DNA from: Prorocentrum cordatum
Lineage: Eukaryota; Sar; Dinophyceae; Prorocentrales; Prorocentraceae
NCBI GenBank assembly: GCA_963575745.1
Contig: CAUYUJ010003658.1
Coordinates: 330,001-394,000 of the forward strand
DNA length: 64,000 nucleotides
Direction of reading: 5' to 3'
Each line of letters begins with the position of its first letter. Within the stretch, counting starts at the first letter, position 1. The notes beneath the pieces are model-generated. The model ran no database searches and was not told the origin of the DNA. It saw only the letters and a program-made list of their open reading frames with translations. The translations under genes were made by a program, and so were the position numbers. Below are positions 53,392 through 63,819 of the stretch, piece after piece.

Positions 53392-53443
53392 TCCGTGGCA
53401 ATTTTGTCCCACGCCATTCTGTCTCAAGCCATTTTGGCGCAGG
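53392..53443 (+). repeat. Tandem DinoSL relics (22 + 15 + 15 nt)
   Basis: 53392-53413 (TCCGTGGCAATTTTGTCCCA plus CG) matches the 22-nt DinoSL (DCCGTAGCCATTTTGGCTCAAG as known) at 17 of 22 positions. 53414-53428 (CCATTCTGTCTCAAG) and 53429-53443 (CCATTTTGGCGCAGG) each match its last 15 nt at 13 of 15. The 15-nt spacing is the one made when a retroposed mRNA is trans-spliced again at the AG inside its old SL, as described for recycled dinoflagellate cDNAs. So the sequence has passed through at least three rounds. Confidence 0.85.
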
Positions 53444-53557
53444 TGGGAATATCGGGAGGCGGCCGCGCGCGCGGGGAACCGCAGGTGCTCGCCCGAGCAG
53501 GATCCTTGCTTCTCTTTTGCACTACAGAACACCAGCTTACCAACGCATTTTGCTACT

Positions 53558-54721
53558 GTGAGCTCTTCTCAGAGTTGTGCACTCGTCTCTCATGTTGCTG
53601 CCGCGGCGTCGGGAAGTGCCGACATTCTTGAGGTGATTGGGCCCATGAAGAGCGACTTGTTTACGGCGGCCAGCTCGGCTAATTCACGCGCTGGCCAGCT
53701 CGAGATCCAGGTTCAAAGCCTTCAGGCTCGACGAATCTCTTCCGCGCGACGATGTCTGCTCAGTGGGAGGAGTGGTTTCAGCAGACGTCTAAAACAAACC
53801 GTTGTAGTTGAAGAAGATGGCATAGAACATGTTGATGCTGCTGCTGAGATGACGGCAAAAATGGAGACTCGTTTCAAGGCCCTAGACGAACATATCGCAT
53901 CGATCCCGCGCTCGTGTTCCACTGTCACTGCTGCTAGCTCCGAGCAAGGCCGCAATCGTAGAGGTGCTGCTACCTCTCCTGCCTCTGACCTCTTCACTGG
54001 TACTGCCGCCGACAATGATCAAAACAACCCGCGCTGTGCGTGGACTGGTGGATGGGCCCGCGAAGTTATGTCATTGCATCGCTCGGAGCGTCGGGAGCGG
54101 CACAAAGCGCGGATGCCGCAGGAGATTGTTGCGGACGCGGAGGTTGAATTCCAGCGCGCGAGTCGTTCAGACTCAGTGATCTTCGCGACACCTCAGGCGG
54201 CGACACGTTTCAAACAGTTGGCCTTCAAATCGCCTGCGAGTTGGTCCGACGATCGTGATCGTGCCAAGACGTTGGTAATCCGCGTTCGTGGTGACGTACC
54301 TCTGCCCGCGAGAACGGAGAACGCTACCCTCTCGTGCTTGTGTGGGCCGATGAAGATCAAGCTCATGAACAGAGGTCTCTGGCACGCGAGCCTGCGCGCG
54401 GGCTGCTCGGGGCATGGTTCTCGGTGGTTTCAGATTTCCACTGGCCGGGGCTCTTCGGCGCTGTTCGCGCTGAAGACGGAAGACGGCCAGTTTGCGATTG
54501 CGCCGTTCCGCGAGGAGTTGCGGCAGTTCATTGGCGCCGAGATTGGTGTCATCATTGATCTTGCCACGAAGAACAAACCGTCTTTGCAGGATGGCGCTCG
54601 GCGAACGCCGTCGGCGACGAAGCAGTGCCTGCTGGGCGAGGGGGGCGTGCTCATGAGTGAGCTGCGCGGCCCAGTTGTCTGCAGCTTCGCCTGCGTTGCC
54701 TCTGCCGTCGCCTCTAATTAG
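53558..54721 (+). CDS. LINE-1 copy 2 ORF1 protein
   Basis: 387 codons, uninterrupted. Residues about 85-115 (DAAAEMTAKMETRFKALDEH) are helix-like and may form a coiled coil. The middle is basic (SLHRSERRERHKARM, DDRDRAKTLVIRVRGDVPLP) and the end holds ALKTEDGQFAIAPFREELRQ and IGAEIGVIIDLAT. Its place just ahead of the endonuclease start (10-40 bp) and its basic character suggest a LINE ORF1, an RNA-binding partner. I see no canonical zinc knuckle or RRM. That ORF1 is intact while ORF2 is broken is notable. The start is the first Met in the frame after the SL relics. Confidence 0.65.
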   Translation: MSSSQSCALVSHVAAAASGSADILEVIGPMKSDLFTAASSANSRAGQLEIQVQSLQARRISSARRCLLSGRSGFSRRLKQTVVVEEDGIEHVDAAAEMTAKMETRFKALDEHIASIPRSCSTVTAASSEQGRNRRGAATSPASDLFTGTAADNDQNNPRCAWTGGWAREVMSLHRSERRERHKARMPQEIVADAEVEFQRASRSDSVIFATPQAATRFKQLAFKSPASWSDDRDRAKTLVIRVRGDVPLPARTENATLSCLCGPMKIKLMNRGLWHASLRAGCSGHGSRWFQISTGRGSSALFALKTEDGQFAIAPFREELRQFIGAEIGVIIDLATKNKPSLQDGARRTPSATKQCLLGEGGVLMSELRGPVVCSFACVASAVASN

Positions 54722-54757
54722 TTCAGCGCCGCAAGATGTGTCCTATCGTGAGTATGG

Positions 54758-55620
54758 TTGTCTGTTATGTCCTCCCTCCTCTTTGTCTTTGTCTTTGTGG
54801 ACGCTGGAGGTATGATCGTGTCTGCCCAGTCCTTTCGTCAAGACCGCGCCCGGAGGAAGATCTTCGCGTTCGGGCGTTCGTTCCAATCCCACGATGTCGC
54901 TGCTATCCAAGAAACCCACGAACACCCAAGTGAGATCGATCATCTTTCTCTCTAGCTCCCGCCCCATAAGCTTGGCTGGTCGTTTGTTCTCGACAGCGCT
55001 GCACCTGGAGGGAATATCACAGCTGCGAGCAAGCCTTTCCCAAGTCTGCTAATTGAGGATGAGTGCCGCCTGTTCGTAGACGGCCGGGTGCTACTTACCA
55101 CCGTGAAGGGCTCGCATGGGCAATGCAATATTGTGAACGTGCACATGCCGAACACATCTGAGCATTTCAGTGTCTACCTGTATGTCTTGCGTTTGATTAG
55201 TCGGGAGGTTCCGATTTCTGCGGGGCATTTCGCGATTCCGCCGTTGGACTGGAACTTCACTTCGGAAGGGGAAGGGTGCCAAACGTTCCATCCCCACCTC
55301 CCTGATTTGATTGACTTTTATCAGGGAGCGGACGCGCGTCGTGCTGCTGCGGGTCGCATGATTGACCGACCTGCTGGGCTGGGCATGAATTTGCCGCTCG
55401 CAGCCCAGTGCTACTCTTGCTGACGCGACGATTTCGGCGTCGACGATCGGACGACTGACGATTGACATGCCCTTGGATCACGTCCCCGTCGCGTCGACGA
55501 TGTCGACGTGCAGCCCCGTTGCGTCTGAGGGCAAGGGTGCCCCGCTGTGGCTCGCGAAGTCGTCTGAGTTCGCGGAGGAGCTCCACGGCCGTCTCCGAAC
55601 CCCCTCTGTCTATCATGGGA
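54758..55620 (+). pseudogene. LINE-1 copy 2: ORF2 endonuclease remnant
   Basis: MIVSAQSFRQDRARRKIFAF then SHDVAAIQETHEHPSEID (54811-54943) is the N-terminal part, with the metal-binding Glu in QETH. After a stop, KLGWSFVLDSAAPGGNITAA (54969) and VKGSHGQCNIVNVHMPNTSE (55102) follow. Where GDFN should be the sequence reads ISAGHFAIPP, so that site is lost. MPLDHVPVAST (55467-55499) is the SDHxPV end. At least three frame changes. Confidence 0.75.
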
Positions 55621-55697
55621 ATGATGGGCGCCTTGCCTTCACTAGAGCATGTGAGCATGTGTGCACTCGGCTGCTTCCCATGCCCGTCGCCGCGCCC

Positions 55698-55837
55698 ATT
55701 AGACGTAGAGTCGCTGCCACGCGCGACAGGAGCCATCACTTGGCCATGGCTACTGAGACTCCAGAGCATTAGACGTAGAGTCGCTGCCACGCGCGACAGG
55801 AGCCATCACTTGGCCATGGCTACTGAGACTCCAGAGC
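55698..55837. repeat. Perfect 70-bp tandem duplication inside LINE-1 copy 2
   Basis: The unit starting ATTAGACGTAGAGTCGCTGC and ending ACTCCAGAGC occurs twice in a row (55698-55767, 55768-55837) without a mismatch. Confidence 0.97.
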
Positions 55838-57280
55838 ACGCAAGTGATAGGCAATGCCTAAACATGCTACCCGCAACGATTTGAATATATTGGTGGCTCT
55901 ACCCTTGCTGGTGGTGATACTCCTGCTCTTTGCAAACTTGCCCGCGGGTTGCATGTTAAGATTTTGCTGCTGCGCTGGCGCCTGGGAATTGCCCGCCATG
56001 TCATTTCCAGAGAAGGAAGGGGGATACCAGTATTGCTCGACGGAGATTGTTCGAGATGTTCCAGGCAGCAGCTCCGCCGTCGCACTTGGCTTCAGGGAGT
56101 CCTGGGCCCAATTGATCACCGATGCCCCGCCCCTGCTGCCTCGGCCCAGGCATTGCGGAACCGCCGGGGAGAAGTTTTCTTCGAAATGCAAGAAGGCTGC
56201 TCCAAGTGGCCCGAACTTCTGTCTTTTGCCAGGCTGGTGACAGTAGGGGATTTGGTGTCTTGGGAAGTTGACCGCGCAACTTCTGTGGGTGACCTCATCA
56301 TGAGAAGGAAACATAACATGCCTGATCCTGACGGGGCCCCGTGCCACTGTTGGCGCCTGGGGGGCGTTCCGCGCCCTCCGTTCAATTATTACCGGGGCCT
56401 GGTGGAGGGCAAATGTGCGGTTGTGCCGCGGGGTGCGTTGGAGGTGCTGATGGTTTTTCCTTCCGAGCGGCGGATATACGGATGGCGCGAGTTCGCAAGC
56501 CAGTAGGGCCCCTGCAAACACGGGCCCACTTTCCATGGCCCATGCCGGCGCCACGCTGGTGAGCTCGTTCATGCGCCGTCCGCTTGACGATATTGCCTGA
56601 TCGACAGCGTCGACACTGCAGGCGTGTATGTCTGGGCGCAACATGGCTGCCCATATCGGTCGTGCGGGGCTTGGGCTCTGTCTGAGCATGTGCAGGGCAA
56701 AGAGGGCAGTTCGTGCGAACGGTTTACTCTGCTGCTTCCCCTCTCTCTCGCGTGATTTTCCCTTGGAGGTTTTGGCAATGGCGGGCGCGCCTGCTTTCAT
56801 GTGCTAGTTCTTTCTGATGTTCTATAGCGGTAGCACTGCGTTGACTCTAGCGATGGGAGAAGTTCATGAGGCGATGTCCGTTGCTCGCGGGGTTCGCCAA
56901 GGGGGCCCTGCATCCATCATTTGTTGTCGTTGTCCTTCTCTCATCTTGGGCCCGCCCCTCTTCAAGAGTATGCTAGCGTGAATTGTCTGGACGGTTTGCT
57001 TTTGAGGCTGGAATATTGCGATGGTTGTCTATATATACTCCGTCGCGCTCTGCGTCGCCTCCCCAAGCTGTTTGATGTGATTCGTGTTCTCGATGCTTCC
57101 GTTGGTCTACCTCTGAACATTGCCAAGTGTGTTGCGCCTGTTATTTCGACAGCCCTTCAGGCGGCCCTGTTTGCGAGCATCTCTCTGAGTTTGCACGGGT
57201 GCAAGTTGCCGCGGCGCGTCTATATCTTGGCACGGTGCTTTTATTTTGAGCGGGCGGAAGTTACTGGATTAAACTAGTGG
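55838..57280 (+). pseudogene. LINE-1 copy 2: reverse transcriptase remnant
   Basis: In order: IMRRKHNMPDPDGAPCHCWR and VEGKCAVVPRGALEVLMVFP (56300-56460) form the fingers. FPSLSRDFPLEVLAMAGAPA (about 56740) and VARGVRQGGPASII (56884-56925) follow. YCDGCLYILRRALRRLPKLF (57015-57074) stands where YADD is expected; one catalytic Asp is Gly. VGLPLNIAKC (57101) is the next conserved piece. Multiple stops and frame changes. Confidence 0.78.
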
Positions 57281-57680
57281 CCAAGTTCCCCCCCCCCCCC
57301 CCCTTTTCGAGAGCGCGCGCAGGCTGGTTCCGCACTCGTGAAGAATACCCCGACGTTCCACTCTCTGCCTTAGCATCTTGTCAGTCGTCATGCACTTTGG
57401 GCATCCTCCCCACGCCATGCACGCTGCATTCAAGAATGCCTTCCGGTTGATGGTGATCGGTCCGAGGTTTAGCTTGAACTACGAGATGCTCACCAATCTT
57501 CAGGATTTGGAAATCCCGCCCCAGTTGGAGCATTTGGAAGTGCTCTCTCGGGCGTCGAATTTCCGTCTTGTTCGGAGACGTACTGAAATCTTGAAAATCT
57601 TAGCAGATTTTGATATTTTTTCAGAGCGATGGGGCCTGCGTTGTAAGGGCAATGTCTGGCTGGGCGAATGTTAGCATTGC
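57281..57680 (+). pseudogene. LINE-1 copy 2: ORF2 C-terminal remnant
   Basis: After a C-run at 57288-57303 the frame 57378-57674 reads MHAAFKNAFRLMVIGPRFSL and LEHLEVLSRASNFRLVRRRT, comparable in place to the ASNLSRLISDSGN segment of copy 1. The Cys-rich tail of copy 1 is not seen. Confidence 0.5.
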
Positions 57681-59849
57681 TCCTGCTCTCCTTCGTGCCT
57701 TCCGCAGTGCACATGGCATTGCGATCAGGCTCTCACCTTGGTCTCACATTCTCGCGCACCCTCGCGCGCGGCATGGGCGCGGCAGCCACATTTCGCGTTC
57801 AATCCCGCGGTTTTCTCTTCGGCTGCCCCTTCGACCCGCTCGACCCTACTCTATCTGATCTCTGTGATTTTCTCCGGTATGCGCGATGCTCTCGATGCTG
57901 TTGGATCTGCGAACGTTGGCTCGGCGTGCCGGTGCCCCCTTCTGCCTCTCCCCCCCGGCTTATCGCTCTGCCCCCGATAGACGAAAGGCCGCGCGCGGCG
58001 CTAGTGATTTATTGTGCCATTCTCGATGCCTTCCCTTTTTGCGAACAACTGTCGCCGTCGCAACGCTGGTTGCGGGGCTGCGAATCAGCAAATCCACGCT
58101 CGCGTCCGCGCCGCCGCGAGACGCCGCATATCGATTGCGGAAGCGTGGCGGATCGAACGGCGCCTTCGTTTGCTGTTCTCAGGCGCATCCGATTTTGGAG
58201 CTCGAGTGCTCTCCTTTGCCCCCTGTGACTGGGGCCCAGGACTTCTCCTTAACGCATGGCCGGTCCGCGCCGCCATCCTTTCTGGGGGTGACATCCGCGG
58301 TGGCCCCGTGGATGTCCGATGCCTCCGCGCGCGCCTCTTTCTTCCCCTCCGCCGTCGGCAGCCGCCCTGTCGATGTCCGATGCCTCCGCGCGCGCCTCTC
58401 TCTTCCCCTCCGCCGTCGGCGGGGGCCCTGGCGCGCCCTAGAGAGCCCCCCCATCCACAGGAAAAGAAGAAAAAAATATAGGGCGCGCACCATGCACGGT
58501 GGAGACGACGCTCGCGCATTGACGGGCGCCTTTAGGAATTTGGAGGGGCTCGCTATCTTCAATGCTGCGTCGGCGCGGCCCTGGGATCAACGTTCGGGTC
58601 TCTCAGGCCCCCTCCCGGATAATGCGTGCGTCAAGGTCGACGCGATGACAGTCTTGCATGCTGAATCCGATTCCAAGCAGGACAGGGACCCGTGGCTCTG
58701 ATCAGGAGAGCCAAGCTACAGCGCAATGGGAACGCGGCATGGGCGACTCCTGCCCGGCATCTCGTTGAACGGGCCGCTCGGACTTTCGACCCATGTGCAT
58801 GCTAAAGGGCGCACTTGAAATCCAATGCATGACTAGGGGCGCGAATGAATCGCCGCGCCGGGTTTGAGTAGGCGGCGAGCTCGCCCTCGCCGTCATGACC
58901 GACGTCGGGAATCTCCAGCGAGTAGGGGCCGAAGAGTGGGCAGAATGAGGGGATCTCCATCAACGCAGCGACATGAAATATTTGTCGAATAAATGCGACA
59001 GCTTGTTGAGCAGAGCTACGACAGGGATAGGGGGGGCCGCGGAAAGTCGAGACATGCGACCGGGCCCGATGGAGGCCGAGACCTGCATTGGTGTCGACAT
59101 GTCAAGGCCGCTGGCGACGTCGACGGCAGGAACGGGCATATCTACCATCATGTCTCCACTGCTCCAGGAAGCTCATTCGTCCCTTCTCGGACATATCTGC
59201 GCATGTGGATATGCAGATGGACATCGCCAACATGTTATTTTGACTTTTTCTCGCCTGGGGCGTTTTCTGGAAGTGGGCTCGCCAACCGCTGCCTCGATCC
59301 GCCCATCATCTTCTAAGCCGCGTGGCATTGGGTCCATTGCGTGCAAAGCTACCCTTGCCTCTAGAACTATTTGCACTTCGATGCCGACGGGATGTCGGGC
59401 CCTCGGGGCGACGCAGAGATCCCGACTCGGCCGCATATTGGTTCATCGGTTTCTCGCGGGGGAGCTGGCCTTCAGGGGGCGACAATTGGCGATGCCGTTT
59501 CACTTCGCGCCTCCGCTGCCCTCAATATCAGCCCTGGCTCTGGCTCGCTGGGCGACGACGCGGGCGGTCTAGCAGCTTCGACATTTCCGCTTCATGTTTC
59601 GAAGAATTGCGACAGCAACATGCCACCGCAACCAGTGGCTCGCCCGCGCGCAGCAATGCGGACTTGCTGGGGCCAGCCTCGCAGTTCCCGCAAGCCTGCG
59701 GCTGCCCAGTGGATCGGCGCTTGGAGCGCGGAGGGTCTCAGAGGCAATTCGGAAGTCAAGTTTGTGGAGCTGTTTCATGAGGAGTTTAAATGTGTCGTTC
59801 TAGGGTGACCGCAGATAACCGGCGCACCGTGGCTGGAGTTGGTTGCATT
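57681..59849. other. Unassigned stretch between LINE-1 copy 2 and LINE-2 copy 2
   Basis: A 61-bp imperfect tandem duplication lies at 58309-58430 (GATGTCCGATGCCTCCGCGC twice). Frames on both strands up to 271 codons; a + frame at 59371-59808 (145 codons) might be a LINE-2 5' part, but I cannot tell. Confidence 0.4.
58309..58430. repeat. 61-bp tandem duplication
   Basis: Two units of GT(G/C)GATGTCCGATGCCTCC...CCGCCGTCGG, with few changes. Confidence 0.92.
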
Positions 59850-60960
59850 GTGGGCCCGCGGCGCCAGCGTCGTTTTCGGGGGGCGCGCTCGCCCTTCTGT
59901 CTGCCCGCGCCCCCCGCGGCAGGTGCGACGCGAGCGACGGGCGGGATTTTTACGGCGACCTCCAGAACGCGATCGCGCCCGCGACGTCTCGCAGCATTAC
60001 TTTTCGCGGCCCGCGATTGCGGCGCGAAGTCATTGCGCCGAGGCGCCGGGGCAGGACGACATGCGGGAAACTGCGTTTTCCAAGCTCGGCCCAGAAGGGA
60101 ACCCACGAGCCAAATCACGAATTGGCAATGTGTATTAAGATGTTCTGGCGCGCGTGACTCGGCGAGCGCAGGCGCGATTTTCGACGCCCCCGCCGATGGG
60201 GCGCGTCGCGCGCAGAGGATTGGATGCAGCCCGAGTGGGCCCAGCATCTCCGGAGGCATTTCCCAAGTCGACCACGTCTTCTGTTGCCATTATTTTCCTC
60301 CGCTGGCGCAGAGCTGTGGGATTCTTCGACGGGCAGCGCTGAGCGGCCAAAGTCCCCCGACTGCTTCATCTTGTTTTTATGTCCCCCTGGCGATGGGGCG
60401 CAAAGCGCAGCGCAAAGGGTGACTTATACGCTTTGTCCCAACCCGACGCCAAAGAGGCCTTCGCGGAGGAGTTCAAAACATCATGGACTAATTCAGGCCA
60501 CCCCCTGGAGTCGTTCGACGACGCGGCCCGGGGATAGAAGGCAGCTGTCTAACATGTTTCAGAGCACTTGCCGGGGCGCCCCGCGCCAGCCCGACGACTG
60601 TGGAGATCTTCAAGCGCGTTGAAATTGACCGACGAAAGGAACCATTTTCGCAATGCCCGGGGCAGCGCCGCCGATAATAATTGCAACACCAAGGGTGCGA
60701 CGAGCTGCCGGGACGGACCGTGCAAAATGGCTGAACTCTTTCGTGGCGGGCGGGGGTGGCGCCAATCAGACAGCCGCGCAAACAAACTCCTCGTGAACGC
60801 GCCGGCGCGAAGGACTTGGAGGGGGGCTCCGCCGATGCTGCAGCCAGGCCAGACGCGCTCGCGGAATATTTCGAAACAGCGCAATGGTGAGTGAGTTTTT
60901 CTTCGCATGTTTTGCCAACAAGTGCAAGGAAACCTGGGGATGCGCTGCCAATCAATGCCA
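59850..60960 (+). pseudogene. LINE-2 copy 2: endonuclease end and linker remnant
   Basis: SQVDHVFCCHYF (near 60260) resembles the endonuclease end, as FARIDHVVCHRSV does in copy 1. The linker is clearer: ALSQPDAKEAFAEEF and KTSWTNSGHPLESFDDAARG (60435-60533), RKEPFSQCP, then GSADAAARPDALAEYFETAQ (60830-60885). Frame changes are frequent. Confidence 0.55.
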
Positions 60961-61830
60961 ATGTATGTTAGATGGATGAGCTGAGGACGGCAGTCAGGAG
61001 CATGAGAACCCAGAGGGCAGCAGGACCAACCAGACTGCATCACCAGAGTTTTGGAAGGCTCTCGCAGCATATTCCGATGCATGTTAAGCTATGTCGCGCG
61101 CGTGCCGAATGTGTTGGGGCGCCAAAAGCATGCCCGCAACTGGGAGACGAACCAATGTTGTTTTGCTGGTGAAAAAATAGGATATGCAAGTTCGCCGAGC
61201 AAATAAACGCGGGGCATAAAACGCTAGCGGCCATGATTCACCGAAAACTTCTGGACGGAGGGCGCGAGAAACGGATGCGAGAGTTCAAAGTCGGCTTCCG
61301 GCCGAAGCGCGGCGCGGCGGATGCGTCGATGTTGGTTCGGAGGATGGTGGGCGCAGCGCACTTGCGCAACGGAGGTGGGCTAATCTTATTGTTTTTGCAC
61401 TGGGTTGAAGCCTTTGGCACCGCCTGAAACCCGCATGCATGCGCACTGCTCTCGAATGTTTCGGGCTGCCACGAGCAATGGCCAGCGTGATTCGGGGCAA
61501 TTGCGCAGAGCGGCAGTTCACTATTATTTTGAACTGTGGAAAATCAACCGAGCGGATCCAATCCTCAGGGATACCACAGATCTGCCCCATGGGCCCGTAC
61601 TTACTCATCGCTGTCCAGTCAGTTATGCTGCGCGACGCTCTGCGAAGTTTGTCTCTGCAAGGGGGAGGCGGAGTACATCGTTGCCCAGGTCATTTTTTTT
61701 TTTGCAGGTGACGCCTTCTTGGCTACTGAGCACCCGGGCAGTGCGCAGAGCACGCCGGGACCTATCGCGACAGAAGGCCAGAAGTATGGCATGGACTTGA
61801 GTTTGGACAAGACGTTGCAAACATACATAT
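60961..61830 (+). pseudogene. LINE-2 copy 2: reverse transcriptase remnant
   Basis: MDELRTAVRSMRTQRAAGP (60972-61028) is the region before the RT fingers. FRPKRGAADASMLVRRMVGA (61290-61349) and LILLFLHWVEAFGTA (61384-61425) follow; here the DxxxAF(D) Asp residues read His and Gly. MRTALECFGLPRAMASVIRG and GIPQICPMGP continue, and FFAGDAFLATEHPGSAQ (61696-61743) stands at the catalytic YADD site with Gly for the first Asp. Copy 1 has the same GCAGGTGAC codons. Confidence 0.75.
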
Positions 61831-62450
61831 TTTCCGCCGGGGGATCAGGGGACCAACGGGCGACCCATCAACAACGTGAGAGAGACAATTTGTTTAGGAG
61901 GCGTGGTATCTTGCGACGGCAAAGCCGGGGACGAACTATCTCGAAGGTTGGGGGAATGTTCCAGTATATTCCCTTTGCTTCAGAAATTATGGTTTCACGC
62001 AGCTATCGGGGGGCGCGAGAAGCTACTCAAATGCTCCAGTTGCGTGGTAAGCGCTTTTGTATTCATTGGATTCTCTGTTGTTTCTGAAAGCAGAAGGTAA
62101 TCGATGTTATGCTTTTCGATGCAAGTGCGTGCGCTAGGTCTTTGGCATGCGGCACTCGTATATATCGAGAGTGAGCAATGCCGAGGTCTTGACTCCAGCT
62201 GGCCAACGACCGCTGTCTGAAGTTCTCCTTGATCGTCAAGCGAAGCTTTTTATGGAGACGCTGCTACAACTTGGAATCGATCGTTGGTGCGGCAAGTTGT
62301 CTGCGAAACAGTGGGAATGCCCAAGGACTGGGCGATGGGCCGGCGCCGCGGACGGCCTCGGCAGTAGTGGGCCCAATATGTGCACAAGATGATGCAGCAT
62401 CGTTGCGCAGCCGAGCAGTTCTATCATCATCGTCTTCATCCATCGTCGCC
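61831..62450 (+). pseudogene. LINE-2 copy 2: post-RT C-terminal remnant
   Basis: ICLGGVVSCDGKAGDELSRR (61888-61947), YISRVSNAEVLTPAGQRPLS (62159-62218) and RRRGRPRQ then WAQYVHKMMQ (62340-62397) are the conserved tail pieces, the last being the basic end motif of such ORF2 proteins. One stop lies between RPRQ and WAQYV. Confidence 0.7.
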
Positions 62451-63819
62451 GTCATTTGTTTTTGCGTTTGGCCACCACTCTGTATTTTGAGTGCTTCGTG
62501 TGGCGTTTGGTTACACTTCTGTGCTTCGGGTGCCTCGTGTGGCGCTTGGTCGCATTTTTTTCTGCCAGCGCGTCCACCTGGACGCAAGGCTTCCGATTGA
62601 CCAGAAGAGGCACGTGTTTTCTGCCTTGTGTTCGGCGGCAGGCCGCAACTTTCAGCGTTGGCCAGACTCTGGTTGGTTGCCAGTTCGCATGGCACGCGTG
62701 TCGTCAGTGCACCTCACGGCACACCTCGAAGGCACTTTCATGCAGGCGGTGGCAATTCAGATTTCGGATGGAGGTGGTGATGTTCACGGGTGGGGAGGTG
62801 TAACCACGGACTCAATCGCAACGGAATGCGACTTAGCGACTGCATTTTGGCGCGAGCAGCCCAGTAAGGGCAGCCCGCGAGGAGGACGAAGAGGCATTCG
62901 CACATGTCATCGCTATGGGGTATTGTTGGCGGAGGTGATTCTCCATGCGCTTGAGCTGCCATTCAAGTGCTGTTTCAAACGTGCCGCGCAGCTTTCACAC
63001 AGGGGCATCGGTACATAGGCCCCTCTAGCTACATTAACCAATCGCCCTTGGTGATGGCTAGAACTGCCCTCGGCGAGGGCCCTTCTCCTGGGTTGATTCT
63101 GGGATGGTTGGGATTTGGTTTTCTGGGACTTGGGGGTGTCCTTGAACTGTGAATGCTACGTCAGGCCCGCCCTGGCCAAGTCCTCCTGCGGACCTCTTCT
63201 TCTCCTGATATTCCACCTCCCGTTGAGGGCTACCTCTTTAATATTTGCTGCGCGCACTGCGCACCTTGGCACGTTCAGGAAAGGAACAGGCATCACACCT
63301 AGTTCGTCTAACGCTAAGGTGGAGGAGGAGGAGGAGGAGGACGACGACGGCATTCGGCATACCACTTGGCCTCCTGGTGCACGCCACGTGCAGCACCGAG
63401 AGCCCCCTCCCCTTTTACAGTCTCGGCCTCGCCCTCGCTTCAGAGTGGTTGGCGCTCGCAGCGGGGCGGACCTGCCCCGATGGGCACCCATGCAGCATAT
63501 ACGCGGCCTTCCATGTTTGGATGTTGGCCAGATGAAAAACGGGTTTGTTGCGTCGGTGCGGCCCTCCATTCCCCCTCCTCTCCCTCGTCATCCTTTCTGC
63601 CCTCGGCCTCTTCTGCCCCCCCCCTTCCCCCACCCTCCCGCTCACCCTGGCGTTTCCGCTTCTCTCTTGCCGAGGAACCGGGCAGCAGAGGTTGGGCGGG
63701 TGGCCGAGGGGAGCGCCGCCCGCCTTTGCCTGGCTCCCGTCTCCAGGTTCGGGGTTTATGCCAGCTCCGTGGCATTCCAGGCGCAGTAGCGGCCGCCCTT
63801 CCTGCCTTTTTGCCGCTTT
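62451..63819. other. Unassigned stretch, possible LINE-2 3' region
   Basis: 62451-62560 contains a near-duplicated TGTGGCGTTTGGTTACACTT / TGTGGCGCTTGGTCGCATTT. A short GGA run lies at 63321-63340 and pyrimidine-rich sequence at 63560-63660. Frames up to 224 codons, none recognised. Confidence 0.4.

Larger units (their letters stand above)
53392..57680 (+). mobile_element. LINE-1 copy 2, with spliced-leader relics at its 5' end
   Basis: SL relics, a 114-bp leader, an open ORF1 and a decayed ORF2 follow one another. This is the layout expected of a LINE whose RNA was trans-spliced before being copied back. The 3' end is uncertain. Confidence 0.8.

Noticed and set aside
57681-58300. Continuation of the LINE-1 copy 2 Cys-rich tail
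   Set aside because: I could not find Cys/His motifs comparable to 50011-50070 in any frame.
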